Assembly (NCBI GenBank): GCA_050262775.1
Contig: JBLNEO010000063.1
Span: 1 to 10,027, forward strand
Length of the DNA stretch: 10,027 bases
DNA from: DATHTC01 sp050262775
GTDB taxonomy: Bacteria; Actinomycetota; Thermoleophilia; Gaiellales; Gaiellaceae
Direction: 5' to 3'
The stretch's first letter is position 1. Each line of letters opens with the position of its first letter. Shown piece by piece: positions 1 through 7,177 of this stretch. The notes beneath the pieces are model-generated. The model was not told the origin of the DNA. It saw only the letters and a list, made by a program, of their open reading frames with translations, and made no database searches. The position numbers and the translations under genes are program-made.

Positions 1-3000
1 CGACGCAGGCCGCCGGCGCGCGGCGCCGCCTCCAGGTGTCGACCGCCGCGTCGCGTGCGTACCTGGCGCGGCTCGCACACGCGCAGCAGGCGGCCGTCGC
101 CCGGCTCAAGCGCGCGATTCCCGCCGCCACCGTGGGCCGACGCTTCCGGATCGTCCTGAACGGCTTCTCGGTCGACCTCCCCGCCACCGCCCTTCCGCGC
201 CTCGTCCGCCAGGGTTTCGCGACACGCGTCTACCCGAGCGTCCGGTACACGCTCGCGACCAACCGGAGCCCCGGGCTGATCAAGGCCGACGCGCTCTGGG
301 GCGCCGGAGGCGGGGGCGCGCGCGGCGAGGGGATCAAGATCGGCGTCGTCGACGACGGGATCGACCAGTCGAGCGCCTTCTTCGACCCGACGGGCTTCTC
401 GTACCCCGCCGGGTTCCCGAAGGGGGCCACGAAGTGGACGACGCCGAAGGTGATCGTCGCGCGCACGTTCCCCGGCCCCGGATCGGGCGCGGGCGGACGC
501 CTCGCCGTCGACCCGCGCGCCTCCTTCCACGGCACGCACGTCGCGGGGATCGCGGCGGGAGACGCGGGCACGACCGCGCCCGCCGGCGCGGACCACCCGC
601 GGACGGAGGGGCTCTCGGGCGTCGCGCCGCGCGCGTGGCTCGGCAACTACCGGGTCTTCACCGTCCCGACGCCGATCGGCCACGTCGCCAACACGCCGGA
701 GATCGTCGCCGCGTTCGAGTCGGCCGTCGCCGACGGGATGGACGTGATCAACTTCTCCGGCGGCGGCGCCGAGACGGAGCCGGACAACGACGCGCTCGTC
801 GAGGCGGTCGCGAACGTGTCCGCCGCGGGCGTCGTGCCGGTCATCTCGGCCGGGAACGACCGCGACGAGTTCGGCACCGGCACCGCCGGCTCACCGGGGA
901 CCGCGCCCGAGGCGATCTCCGTGGCCGCCGTCTCCAACAGCCAGGTGTTCGCGCCCGCGATCGAGCTCGTCGACCCGGTCGCACTCGCACGGCCGATCGC
1001 GCTCCGGCCGACCCCCGGCGCGCGCTTCCCGGACGCGTGGGCGACCGGCGTGAAGCTGAAGGACGTCGCGACCGTCGGAGATCCCTTCCTCTGCGGCCCC
1101 CCGCTCGACCCCAACGCGGGCGGGCTCCTCCCCGCCGACTCGCTCTCGGGCGCCGTCGCGCTCGTCCTCCGCGGCCGCTGCACCTTCGCGTCGAAGGTCG
1201 AGCGCGCGCGGCGCGCCGGCGCCGTCGGTCTCGTCTTCGCCGACAACCGCCCGGGCGAGGCGAACACCGTCCCGGGCCAGCTCGCGCTGCCGAGCGGCAT
1301 GATCGCCGACCTCGACGGCGCCGCCCTCAAGACGGCGCTCGCCGCACACGGCGGCGAGGCGAGCATCCGCTTCCGCACCGACACCCTCCGCATCGAGACC
1401 GGCCGCAGCGGCGTGATCACGAGCTTCTCGTCCGCGGGCCCGACGGCGTTCGGCCACCGCCTGAAGCCCGACGTCGCCGCGCCGGGCGGGCAGATCCTGT
1501 CGGCCACGCTCCCGGCCTCCGGCGGGCCGTTCGCGGTGTTCGACGGGACGAGCATGGCGGCGCCGCACGTGACCGGTGCCGCGGCGCTCCTCCGTCAGCG
1601 CCACCCGGCGTGGACGCCGCACGAGGTGAAGTCGGCGCTCGTGCTCACGGCCGGGGCGGCGTGGGCGGACACCGCGCGGAGCATCGAGGCGCCCGTGACG
1701 CTCGAGGGCGGCGGGCTCGTCGACCTCGCCCGCGCCGACGACCCGTTCGTCTTCGCGGAGCCGTCGTCGCTCTCGTTCGGCGACCTGGACGTCCGCGGCG
1801 GCGCGCGGTCCGCGCCGCTCGTGACGACGGTGCGGGACGCCGGGAGCGGCGCCGGGACGTGGCAGGTCGAGCTCCGGCCGCAGGCGGCCACGACCGGTGC
1901 GACGCTCGAGCTGCCGGGGACGGTCGCGCTGGCGCCCGGCGGCGAGGTGCAGCTCGTCGCGACCGCGCGTGCGGCGGCCGACGCCGCCGAGGGCGAGAAC
2001 TACGGCTTCGTCGTGCTGCGCCGCGGCGACACCACGCGCCGGATCCCCTACTTCTTCCTCGTCGAGCGCCCGGCGCTCGCGGCGATCCCGGCAGCGCCGC
2101 TCCGGCTCTTCCAGGAGGGCGACACGCGCGGCACGTCGGTCGTCGAGTCGTACCGGTACCCGGGCGCCGCGTTCGGCCCGCCGCCGGCCTACACGGGTCC
2201 GACGATGGTCGAGGGCGGCGCCGAGCGCCTGTACGAGCTCCACCTCGACCGGCCGGTGTCGAACTTCGGCGTCGCGGTGCTCGCGGCGGAGCAGGGCACG
2301 GTCGCCGACCCGTGGGTGCTCGGCGCGAAGGACGAGAACGACGTCCAGGGCGTCGCGGCGACCCCGGTGAACGTGAACCCGCTGACGTTCGGCTACGGGA
2401 TCGACATCGGCGCGGCGGGCGCGTCGCTGCCGAAGCCGGGCCGGTACGTGATCGCGGTCGACGCGCCGCGGGACGAGTTCACCGGCCGGCTGCTCGCCGG
2501 GCGCTACCTCCTGAAGGCGTGGGTCGACGACGTCACGCCGCCGCTGATCCTGCCCGTGTCCACCCGCGTGTCCGCCGGCCGCCCGACGCTCGTCGCGCGC
2601 GTCCTCGACGACTTCCCGTCGCCGGGCGCGGGCGTCGACCCGCTGTCGCTCGTGATCGCGTACCGCGGCGTGCTCGTCGGGGCGGCGTACTACGACGCCG
2701 CGACCGGGCTCACGCTCTTCCCGCTCCCCGACGCCGCGCCCGCGCTGCGGGTCGGCCGCACGAACGCGACGGTCGTCGCCTCCGACTACCAGGAGGCGAA
2801 GAACGTGAACACGAGCGGGCAGGACATCATGCCGAACACGAACTTCGACGGCGTCCGGCTCCTCGTGGTCGCCGGTCCCACCGTCCAGTGGCTGTACCCC
2901 GACCGCGGCGAGTGCGTCCGCGGCCGGACCGGCCTCGCCGTCGTCGCGTCGTCGACGCGTCGCGTGCGCAGCGTCCGCTTCCTCGACGGCCGGAAACCGA

Positions 3001-3152
3001 TCGCGACGGTGCGAAGCGGCGAGGCCGGCGTCTTCACGGCCGTGTGGCCGACGGCCAAGGCCAAGCGCGGCCGGCACGTGCTTCGCGCCGTCGTCACGGA
3101 CGCGCGCGGCAGGAGCGCGACGGCCGAGCGCGCCACGCGCGTCTGCCGCTGA
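1..3152 (+). CDS. Secreted subtilisin-family (S8) serine protease with PA insert and C-terminal beta-sandwich domains; 5' partial
   Basis: Extracellular endopeptidase of the subtilase family. Residues are numbered from the GTG at 36. A short region at 5-72 resembles an inhibitor I9 propeptide. The catalytic domain shows Asp106 in GVVDDGID, His165 in FHGTHVAG, the oxyanion Asn274 in SAGND and the nucleophile Ser506 in DGTSMAAPH. A protease-associated (PA) domain is inserted at about 310-450. An Fn3-like domain follows at about 570-680, then a less clear beta-rich stretch, and an Ig-like domain at about 950-1038. The only four cysteines form two likely disulfide pairs, C353/C382 in the PA domain and C960/C1037 around the last domain, which suits an exported protein. 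I see no LPXTG sorting motif or C-terminal membrane anchor, so it is probably released. The reading frame stays open upstream of GTG 36 to the window edge and that stretch also looks like propeptide, so the true start and signal peptide lie outside. The family call is firm; the substrate is unknown. Confidence 0.95.
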   Translation, partial: TQAAGARRRLQVSTAASRAYLARLAHAQQAAVARLKRAIPAATVGRRFRIVLNGFSVDLPATALPRLVRQGFATRVYPSVRYTLATNRSPGLIKADALWGAGGGGARGEGIKIGVVDDGIDQSSAFFDPTGFSYPAGFPKGATKWTTPKVIVARTFPGPGSGAGGRLAVDPRASFHGTHVAGIAAGDAGTTAPAGADHPRTEGLSGVAPRAWLGNYRVFTVPTPIGHVANTPEIVAAFESAVADGMDVINFSGGGAETEPDNDALVEAVANVSAAGVVPVISAGNDRDEFGTGTAGSPGTAPEAISVAAVSNSQVFAPAIELVDPVALARPIALRPTPGARFPDAWATGVKLKDVATVGDPFLCGPPLDPNAGGLLPADSLSGAVALVLRGRCTFASKVERARRAGAVGLVFADNRPGEANTVPGQLALPSGMIADLDGAALKTALAAHGGEASIRFRTDTLRIETGRSGVITSFSSAGPTAFGHRLKPDVAAPGGQILSATLPASGGPFAVFDGTSMAAPHVTGAAALLRQRHPAWTPHEVKSALVLTAGAAWADTARSIEAPVTLEGGGLVDLARADDPFVFAEPSSLSFGDLDVRGGARSAPLVTTVRDAGSGAGTWQVELRPQAATTGATLELPGTVALAPGGEVQLVATARAAADAAEGENYGFVVLRRGDTTRRIPYFFLVERPALAAIPAAPLRLFQEGDTRGTSVVESYRYPGAAFGPPPAYTGPTMVEGGAERLYELHLDRPVSNFGVAVLAAEQGTVADPWVLGAKDENDVQGVAATPVNVNPLTFGYGIDIGAAGASLPKPGRYVIAVDAPRDEFTGRLLAGRYLLKAWVDDVTPPLILPVSTRVSAGRPTLVARVLDDFPSPGAGVDPLSLVIAYRGVLVGAAYYDAATGLTLFPLPDAAPALRVGRTNATVVASDYQEAKNVNTSGQDIMPNTNFDGVRLLVVAGPTVQWLYPDRGECVRGRTGLAVVASSTRRVRSVRFLDGRKPIATVRSGEAGVFTAVWPTAKAKRGRHVLRAVVTDARGRSATAERATRVCR

Positions 3153-3157
3153 GCGAC

Positions 3158-3916
3158 GTGCGCCGCGTCGCGGTGCTCACGGGGGCGTCCTCGGGCATCG
3201 GCGAGGCGCTCGCACGGCGGCTCGCCGAACGCGGCTGGCGCTGCGTCCTCCTCGCACGCCGCGCCGACCGCCTCGCGGCCCTGGCGGACGAGCTCGACGG
3301 CGAGGCCGAGCCGTGCGACGTGGCCGACCGTGCGTCCGTCGAGCGGGCGGCCGCCGCCGTCGCGGCGCGCCACGACCGCATCGCGCTGCTCGTCAACAAC
3401 GCCGGCATTCCCGGACGCGCGAGCGCGCTCGGCCTCGAGCCCGAGCGGATCGAGCGCGTTCTCGCGACGAACTTCCTCGGCACCGTCTGGACGACGCGGG
3501 CGTTCCTGCCGCTGCTCGAGGCCGGCCGTCCGTCGCGGCTCGTCAACGTCGTGTCCGTCGCCGGGACCGTCGCCGTCCCGCCGATGGGGCCGTACGCGCC
3601 GTCGAAGCACGCCCAGCTCGCGTTCTCACGGGCCGCGGCGGCCGAGCTCCCGCCCCGCGGCATCGGCGTCCTCACGGTCAACCCCGGATTCGTGCACACG
3701 GAGGGCTTCCCCAACCGCGAGCGACTCCGCAGTCCGCTCCTGCGTCGCCTCGTGATCGAGCCGGACGCCGTCGCTCTCCACGTGCTGCGCGCGCTCGACC
3801 GCGGCGCGGTCGAGACGTTCGTCCCGGGCTGGTACCGCGCCGCCGCCGTGGCGCAGGCGCTCGCCCCCGCCCTCACCGCGCGGTTGCTCGCCCGCGCAGT
3901 CGCACGGAGAATGTAG
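3158..3916 (+). CDS. Short-chain dehydrogenase/reductase (SDR), classical type
   Basis: Cytoplasmic NAD(P)-dependent oxidoreductase of 252 residues, normal for a classical SDR. The N-terminal Rossmann motif is TGASSGIG (8-15). NNAG lies at 80-83. The catalytic tetrad is Asn105, Ser133, Tyr146 and Lys150, the last two in YAPSK. Arg34 and Arg35 at the end of the second beta strand favour NADP(H) over NAD(H); this is inferred from the family. The C-terminus, with a PGWYRAAA stretch and a final alanine/leucine-rich segment, resembles SDRs annotated as possible membrane-associated or lipid-acting enzymes, but the substrate cannot be read from sequence. The GTG at 3158 is chosen because the Rossmann motif starts right after it and it sits 5 bases past the protease stop. 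The Shine-Dalgarno is weak, so translation may be coupled to the gene before. The same frame is open for 2.7 kb upstream, but that is a shadow of the protease gene. Confidence 0.93.
   Translation: MRRVAVLTGASSGIGEALARRLAERGWRCVLLARRADRLAALADELDGEAEPCDVADRASVERAAAAVAARHDRIALLVNNAGIPGRASALGLEPERIERVLATNFLGTVWTTRAFLPLLEAGRPSRLVNVVSVAGTVAVPPMGPYAPSKHAQLAFSRAAAAELPPRGIGVLTVNPGFVHTEGFPNRERLRSPLLRRLVIEPDAVALHVLRALDRGAVETFVPGWYRAAAVAQALAPALTARLLARAVARRM
3906..3910 (+). promoter_or_regulatory. Ribosome binding site of the MarR-family gene
   Basis: GGAGA lies inside the last codons of the SDR gene, 9 bases before the GTG at 3920. It supports that GTG as the start. In this frame no start further upstream is possible, because the SDR stop at 3914-3916 is in the same frame. 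Confidence 0.7.
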
Positions 3917-3919
3917 GCC

Positions 3920-4327
3920 GTGGCCGCCCGGCAGCACCCGCTCGACGAGTACGTCCGCGTCGCCGAGTTCCGAGCGGCGCTCCGACGGTTCCTGCGCCGC
4001 AGCGAGCGGGTCGCACGCGAGTCGGGCCTGACCCCGCAGCGCTACCTGCTGCTGCTGATGATCAAGGGCGCCGCCGACGGCACCGAGCGCTCGACCGTGA
4101 CCACGCTCGCCGACCGCCTTCAGCTCGCCCAGAGCACGGTCACCGAGCTCGTCGGCCGGGCGGAGGACGCGGGCCTCGTGACGCGCGAGGCGTCGCCGGC
4201 GGACGGGCGCGTCGCACACCTGGCGCTGACCGACCGCGGCGAGGAGCGGCTCGCGGACGCCTTCACCGACCTCGAGGCGGAGCGCCGCCACCTGCTCTCC
4301 TCGCTCGTCAACCTCGACCGCGCGTAG
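3920..4327 (+). CDS. MarR-family winged-helix transcriptional regulator
   Basis: DNA-binding regulator of 135 residues, within the usual MarR length. Members act as dimers, often repressing nearby genes and releasing DNA on binding a small ligand or on oxidation. The helix-turn-helix lies at about 58-85, with a recognition helix around residues 70-82 (AQSTVTELVGR). It is followed by the family signature GLVTRE, the wing residues Asp95-Gly96-Arg97 and the LTDRGE motif at 103-108. The N- and C-terminal helices that form the dimer interface are present. There is no cysteine, so thiol-based redox sensing of the OhrR type is unlikely. The gene begins 3 bases after the SDR stop, so both are probably co-transcribed and the SDR is a candidate target. 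No operator can be recognised next to it. The effector is unknown. Confidence 0.93.
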   Translation: MAARQHPLDEYVRVAEFRAALRRFLRRSERVARESGLTPQRYLLLLMIKGAADGTERSTVTTLADRLQLAQSTVTELVGRAEDAGLVTREASPADGRVAHLALTDRGEERLADAFTDLEAERRHLLSSLVNLDRA

Positions 4328-4345
4328 CCGCGTCAGCGGTGCGCG
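4321..4345. terminator. Possible weak bidirectional hairpin at the convergent gene ends
   Basis: CCGC (4328-4331), loop GTCA, GCGG (4336-4339), flanked by CGCG (4321-4324) and CGCG (4342-4345) with a 3-by-2 base internal loop. It spans the facing stop codons of the MarR gene and the methyltransferase gene. There is no T-tract on either strand, so it is not a standard intrinsic terminator, and short GC hairpins are common by chance in such DNA. Confidence 0.25.
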
Positions 4346-5013
4346 AGGTACCAGCCGACCTCGACCGTGTGCCTCGGACCCGGCGCGAGCGTCTCGGCCC
4401 GCGCACGGTCGTCGCCCTCGCATGCTGCGAGGTCGAGGTAGGAGTCGAGCTCGCGCTCCTCCCGGACGATCTCGCCGCCCACGAGCACGAGGCTGTTCAT
4501 CTCGAGCATCGCCCGGATGTCGCCGTCGCTGAGGAGGCGCGTGTGCGTCGGGTCGCGCGCACGCTCGAAGCGGTCGAGCTCGACCGCCTCGAGCGTGTCG
4601 ACCGGCGCGAGCTGGTCGACGACGAGGAGGCGGCCGCCGAGCCGCGTCACGCGCACGAGCTCCGCGAGCACCACCTCCGGTCGGGGCGTGTGGTGGAGCG
4701 TCCGGATGCACGTGACGAGGTCGAACTCGCCGAACCCGAACGGGAGCGCGGCCGCGTCACCCTCGACGAAGCGGACGTTCGCGGGCGCGCCGCGACGGGC
4801 CACCTCGAGGTGCTCGGGCGACGGGTCGAGCCCGACGACCTCGCGGACGAGCGGTGCGAGCGCGAGCGCGACGGCACCGGTCCCCGTGCCGGCGTCGAGC
4901 ACGCGCTCGTCGCCGGTGAGCGGGACGAACTGCCGGAGCCGCGCCCGCAACGCCTCCGCGCGCGCCGCCTGGCGCTCGGCCATCCGCTCGGCGCGCGCCC
5001 GGTCGTCAGGCAT
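4333..5013 (-). CDS. Class I SAM-dependent methyltransferase (Methyltransf_11/UbiE-like)
   Basis: Cytoplasmic methyltransferase of 226 residues that transfers a methyl group from S-adenosylmethionine; the acceptor is unknown. Residues are numbered from the ATG at 5013. Motif I is VLDAGTGTG (38-46). Asp63 in GLDPSPEHL would bind the ribose hydroxyls. Asp86 in EGDAAALPF contacts the adenine region, and FDLVTCIRTLHH (97-108) is motif IV. GGRLLVVDQ follows as the post-motif strand. The fold is complete. The start chosen is ATG 5013, which overlaps the end of alr as ATGCCTGA (8 bases). A GTG at 5034 would add seven residues of poor quality. The overlap implies translational coupling with alr. The Met-Glu-rich N-terminal helix precedes motif I as is usual. 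The link to D-alanine metabolism is positional only. Confidence 0.9.
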   Translation of the reverse strand: MPDDRARAERMAERQAARAEALRARLRQFVPLTGDERVLDAGTGTGAVALALAPLVREVVGLDPSPEHLEVARRGAPANVRFVEGDAAALPFGFGEFDLVTCIRTLHHTPRPEVVLAELVRVTRLGGRLLVVDQLAPVDTLEAVELDRFERARDPTHTRLLSDGDIRAMLEMNSLVLVGGEIVREERELDSYLDLAACEGDDRARAETLAPGPRHTVEVGWYLAHR

Positions 5014-6028
5014 GCAGCACCGTCCGCCGCGCACGCTCGGGACTGGAGTCGATCCCGCACGCGAGCTCGTAGGTGATCGTCCCCGCGACCCGCGCGTGCG
5101 CCTCGAGCGGCACGCCGTGGCCGACGAGCACCACGGGTGTCCCCGTCGGCAGCTCCCGGTCGAGCTCGACCGCGAGGGCGTCCATCGAGATCGTCCCGAT
5201 CACCGGCCGCGGCTCGCCCGCGACCCGGACGGTCGTGCCGGTGAGGTCACGGCGGAACCCGTCGGCGTACCCGACGGGGACGATGCCGATCCACGTGTCG
5301 CGCTCGGCCGTCCACCGGCGGCCGTAGCCGGTGCTCTCGCCCGGCCGAAGGCGCTTCACGAGCGCGAGATGACTGTCCCAGCGGAGCGCCGGCTCGAGGC
5401 CGTCCACGGCGGCATCCTCCCCGAACGGGGACAGGCCGTACAGGGCGAGCCCGCACCGGGCTGCGTCGAAGCGCGCCTCGGGGTAGCGGAGCGCCGCCGC
5501 GCTGTTGGCGGCGTGGCGCGTCCAGTCGGCGGGGAGGTCGGCCGTCGCCGCGCGGAAGCGGTCGAGCTGCCACCGCGTGAACGCGGCGTCGCAGTCCGCG
5601 CTCGCGAGGTGCGTCATCACGCCGACGACCTGCGCGGGCCCCGCCGGGAGCTCCGAGAGGCCCCAGCGTCCCATCCCCGTGTCGAGCTTCACGTGGATCG
5701 GCACGTCCTCCGGCACCTCGCGGCTCGCCGCGGTCAGCTCGAGCCGTGCCTCGCGGGCCTGCTGGACCTCGCGCCCCGACGCGGGGCCGAGGACGAGCAG
5801 GCGCGCGGTCGGGAGCTCCCGGCGCAGCGCGAGCGCCTCGGGAACCGTCGCGGTGCAGACCGCGGTGGCGCCGGCACCGAGCGCCGCCGCGGCGACGTCG
5901 ACGGCGCCGTGGCCGTAGCCGTCCGCCTTCACCACCGCCCACAGCTCGGCCCCGTCGAGCACGGCGCGGAGGCGCCGGGCGTTCCGCCGGACCGCGCCGA
6001 GGTCGATCGTCAGCTCCGAGCGGTGCAC
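5006..6028 (-). CDS. alr: Alanine racemase (PLP-dependent)
   Basis: Converts L-alanine to D-alanine for peptidoglycan precursors in the cytoplasm. Length is 340 residues, somewhat shorter than the usual 360-380. The PLP lysine is Lys34 in VVKADGYGHG. The second catalytic base is Tyr235 in TGYGRRWTA, on the other subunit's active site in the dimer. KLDTGMGRWG (114-123) holds Lys114, matching the carbamylated lysine of the Geobacillus enzyme, and Arg121, which contacts PLP Tyr in the family. GYADGFRR (253-260) and ISMD (280-283) are further family motifs, and ITYELACGI closes the C-terminal beta domain. The start is GTG 6028, 10 bases after the ATPase stop, with only a weak Shine-Dalgarno. A nearby ATG at 6030 is in another frame. 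All catalytic residues are present, so it should be active and probably essential. Confidence 0.96.
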   Translation of the reverse strand: MHRSELTIDLGAVRRNARRLRAVLDGAELWAVVKADGYGHGAVDVAAAALGAGATAVCTATVPEALALRRELPTARLLVLGPASGREVQQAREARLELTAASREVPEDVPIHVKLDTGMGRWGLSELPAGPAQVVGVMTHLASADCDAAFTRWQLDRFRAATADLPADWTRHAANSAAALRYPEARFDAARCGLALYGLSPFGEDAAVDGLEPALRWDSHLALVKRLRPGESTGYGRRWTAERDTWIGIVPVGYADGFRRDLTGTTVRVAGEPRPVIGTISMDALAVELDRELPTGTPVVLVGHGVPLEAHARVAGTITYELACGIDSSPERARRTVLHA

Positions 6029-6038
6029 ATGCCTGAGG

Positions 6039-7163
6039 CTACTCGGGCGGTACGGCCAGCCGCCCGATCCACACGCCGAACAGCGGGTCGACGAGCCGGT
6101 GCCGGCCCTCGTCGCGCTCGACCTCGCCGCGCGCCGTCAGGTTGCGCAGCGCCTGCTGCGCGCTCGCCTTCTGGAGGTCGAGCCGCGCGAGCACGGCGGT
6201 CCGATACGGCGAGCCGCCGCCGCCGACGACGGCACGAAGCGTCTTCTGCTCCACGGTCGTGAGACGGTGCCAGTGCGCGTCGAGCTCCGGCTCGAGCTGT
6301 GCGAGCGCCGCCTCGAAGGCGCGCTGCCAGCTCGCGTGCGTCGCGGCCTCGCCCGGTGCGACCGCCTCCCAGAGGTGGTGCGCGAGGAGCATCGCCCGCT
6401 GCGGGTGGCCGTCGGCGACCTCGAGGAGCGGCCCGAGCGCGTCGCCGACCTCGCGGTCGGTGCCGCGGAAGCGGTCGGCGACGTATGCGGCGAGGTCCGG
6501 TGCCGCGAGGCGTCCGAGCCGGAGCGGTACCGCCTGGCCGTAGAGCGGCGCGTCCTTCGCCTCGAAGAGCTGCGCCATCAGGCCCGCCTCCGACCCGGAG
6601 AAGACGTAGGTGGCGACGTCCCCGTGGAACTGGATGTGGCTGCGCAGGATCGCGTCCATCTCGCGCACCTTCCCGAGATCCTGGAACTCGTCCAGCACGA
6701 CGAGCGCCCGTCGGCCGTCCTGCTCCAGGCGCAGCGGCAGGTCGAGCAGCGCGTGGAGTGCCGGGAGCGGATCGATCCGCGGGTCGAGCTGGAGCCGCGC
6801 GCTGATCCCCATCGCGCTGAGCGAGAGCCCGAGGCCCGTGCTCTGGAGGAGCTCGTCGATCCGCGAGCGCAGCCGGCCCTTCAGCTGTCCGGCGTAGGCA
6901 CGCTCGAGACGAACGGCGACGTCGGCGAGCGACAGGACGCCGTACAGGTCGACGAGGACGGGGACCATCCCCTCCGTCCGCTCGGCGTCGCGCAGGACCC
7001 GCCGCAGGAGGCTCGTCTTGCCGTACTTGCGCGGCGCGTACAGCCGCACGTAGTGGCCGCCGGCGGCGAGCTGGAGCAGCTTGCGCGTCTCGTCGTCGCG
7101 GTCGACGACCTCGTCGGGTGCGATCGGGCGCGAGTAGACGAACGGGTTGAGGTCGGTCTCCAC
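6039..7163 (-). CDS. AAA/ATPase_2-type P-loop ATPase with C-terminal winged helix
   Basis: ATPase of 374 residues resembling the archaeal-type ATPase_2 (COG1672-like) group, a STAND-related family whose cellular roles are mostly unknown. VVDRDDE (19-25) is the usual lead-in. The Walker A is the shortened APRKYGKTS form (43-51) with Lys49 and Thr50. Walker B is ALVVLDEFQD (153-162) with Asp158 and Glu159. YVFSGSE (186-192) fits sensor 1, and DGHPQR (251-256) fits the lid motif. About 296-374 is a predicted winged helix ending in RLVDPLFGVWI, typical of this family. No membrane segment, nuclease or protease domain is attached. The start is GTG 7163, with no strong Shine-Dalgarno. It lies just downstream of a large inverted repeat and 10 bases upstream of alr, so it may lead an ATPase-alr-methyltransferase unit. 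Nothing in the family predicts a role in D-alanine metabolism. Confidence 0.85.
   Translation of the reverse strand: METDLNPFVYSRPIAPDEVVDRDDETRKLLQLAAGGHYVRLYAPRKYGKTSLLRRVLRDAERTEGMVPVLVDLYGVLSLADVAVRLERAYAGQLKGRLRSRIDELLQSTGLGLSLSAMGISARLQLDPRIDPLPALHALLDLPLRLEQDGRRALVVLDEFQDLGKVREMDAILRSHIQFHGDVATYVFSGSEAGLMAQLFEAKDAPLYGQAVPLRLGRLAAPDLAAYVADRFRGTDREVGDALGPLLEVADGHPQRAMLLAHHLWEAVAPGEAATHASWQRAFEAALAQLEPELDAHWHRLTTVEQKTLRAVVGGGGSPYRTAVLARLDLQKASAQQALRNLTARGEVERDEGRHRLVDPLFGVWIGRLAVPPE
6043..6067 (-). other. Hairpin at the 3' end of the ATPase gene
   Basis: TCGGGCGG (6043-6050) and CCGCCCGA (6060-6067) form a perfect 8-bp stem around a 9-base loop. It ends 1 base before the stop codon (6039-6041) on the minus strand and lies about 15 bases ahead of the alr start. 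No T-run follows, so it may affect RNA stability or translation of alr rather than end transcription. Chance occurrence in GC-rich coding DNA is possible. Confidence 0.4.
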
Positions 7164-7177
7164 CGGTGTGCCGTCAG

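Noticed and set aside
891..3077. Long minus-strand open frame of 728 residues opposite the protease
   Set aside because: It has no recognisable motif and an extreme Arg/Gly/Ala/Asp composition, as expected opposite a GC-rich gene with a clear family match.
434..3157. A 1160-residue plus-strand frame that runs through the protease gene into the SDR
   Set aside because: The first 900 residues are arginine-, glycine- and proline-rich noise caused by GC-rich codons of the protease in another frame. Only the part from GTG 3158 has SDR motifs.
5014..5034. GTG 5034 as the methyltransferase start
   Set aside because: It adds seven unconserved residues deeper into alr. ATG 5013 gives a compact stop-start overlap.
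4517..6262. Long plus-strand frame opposite the methyltransferase and alr
   Set aside because: It is low-complexity and crosses two genes whose catalytic motifs are complete.
6039..7163. ATPase as part of a defence or toxin system
   Set aside because: STAND-related ATPases occur in defence, but this one has no effector domain and its neighbours are housekeeping genes, so there is no support.
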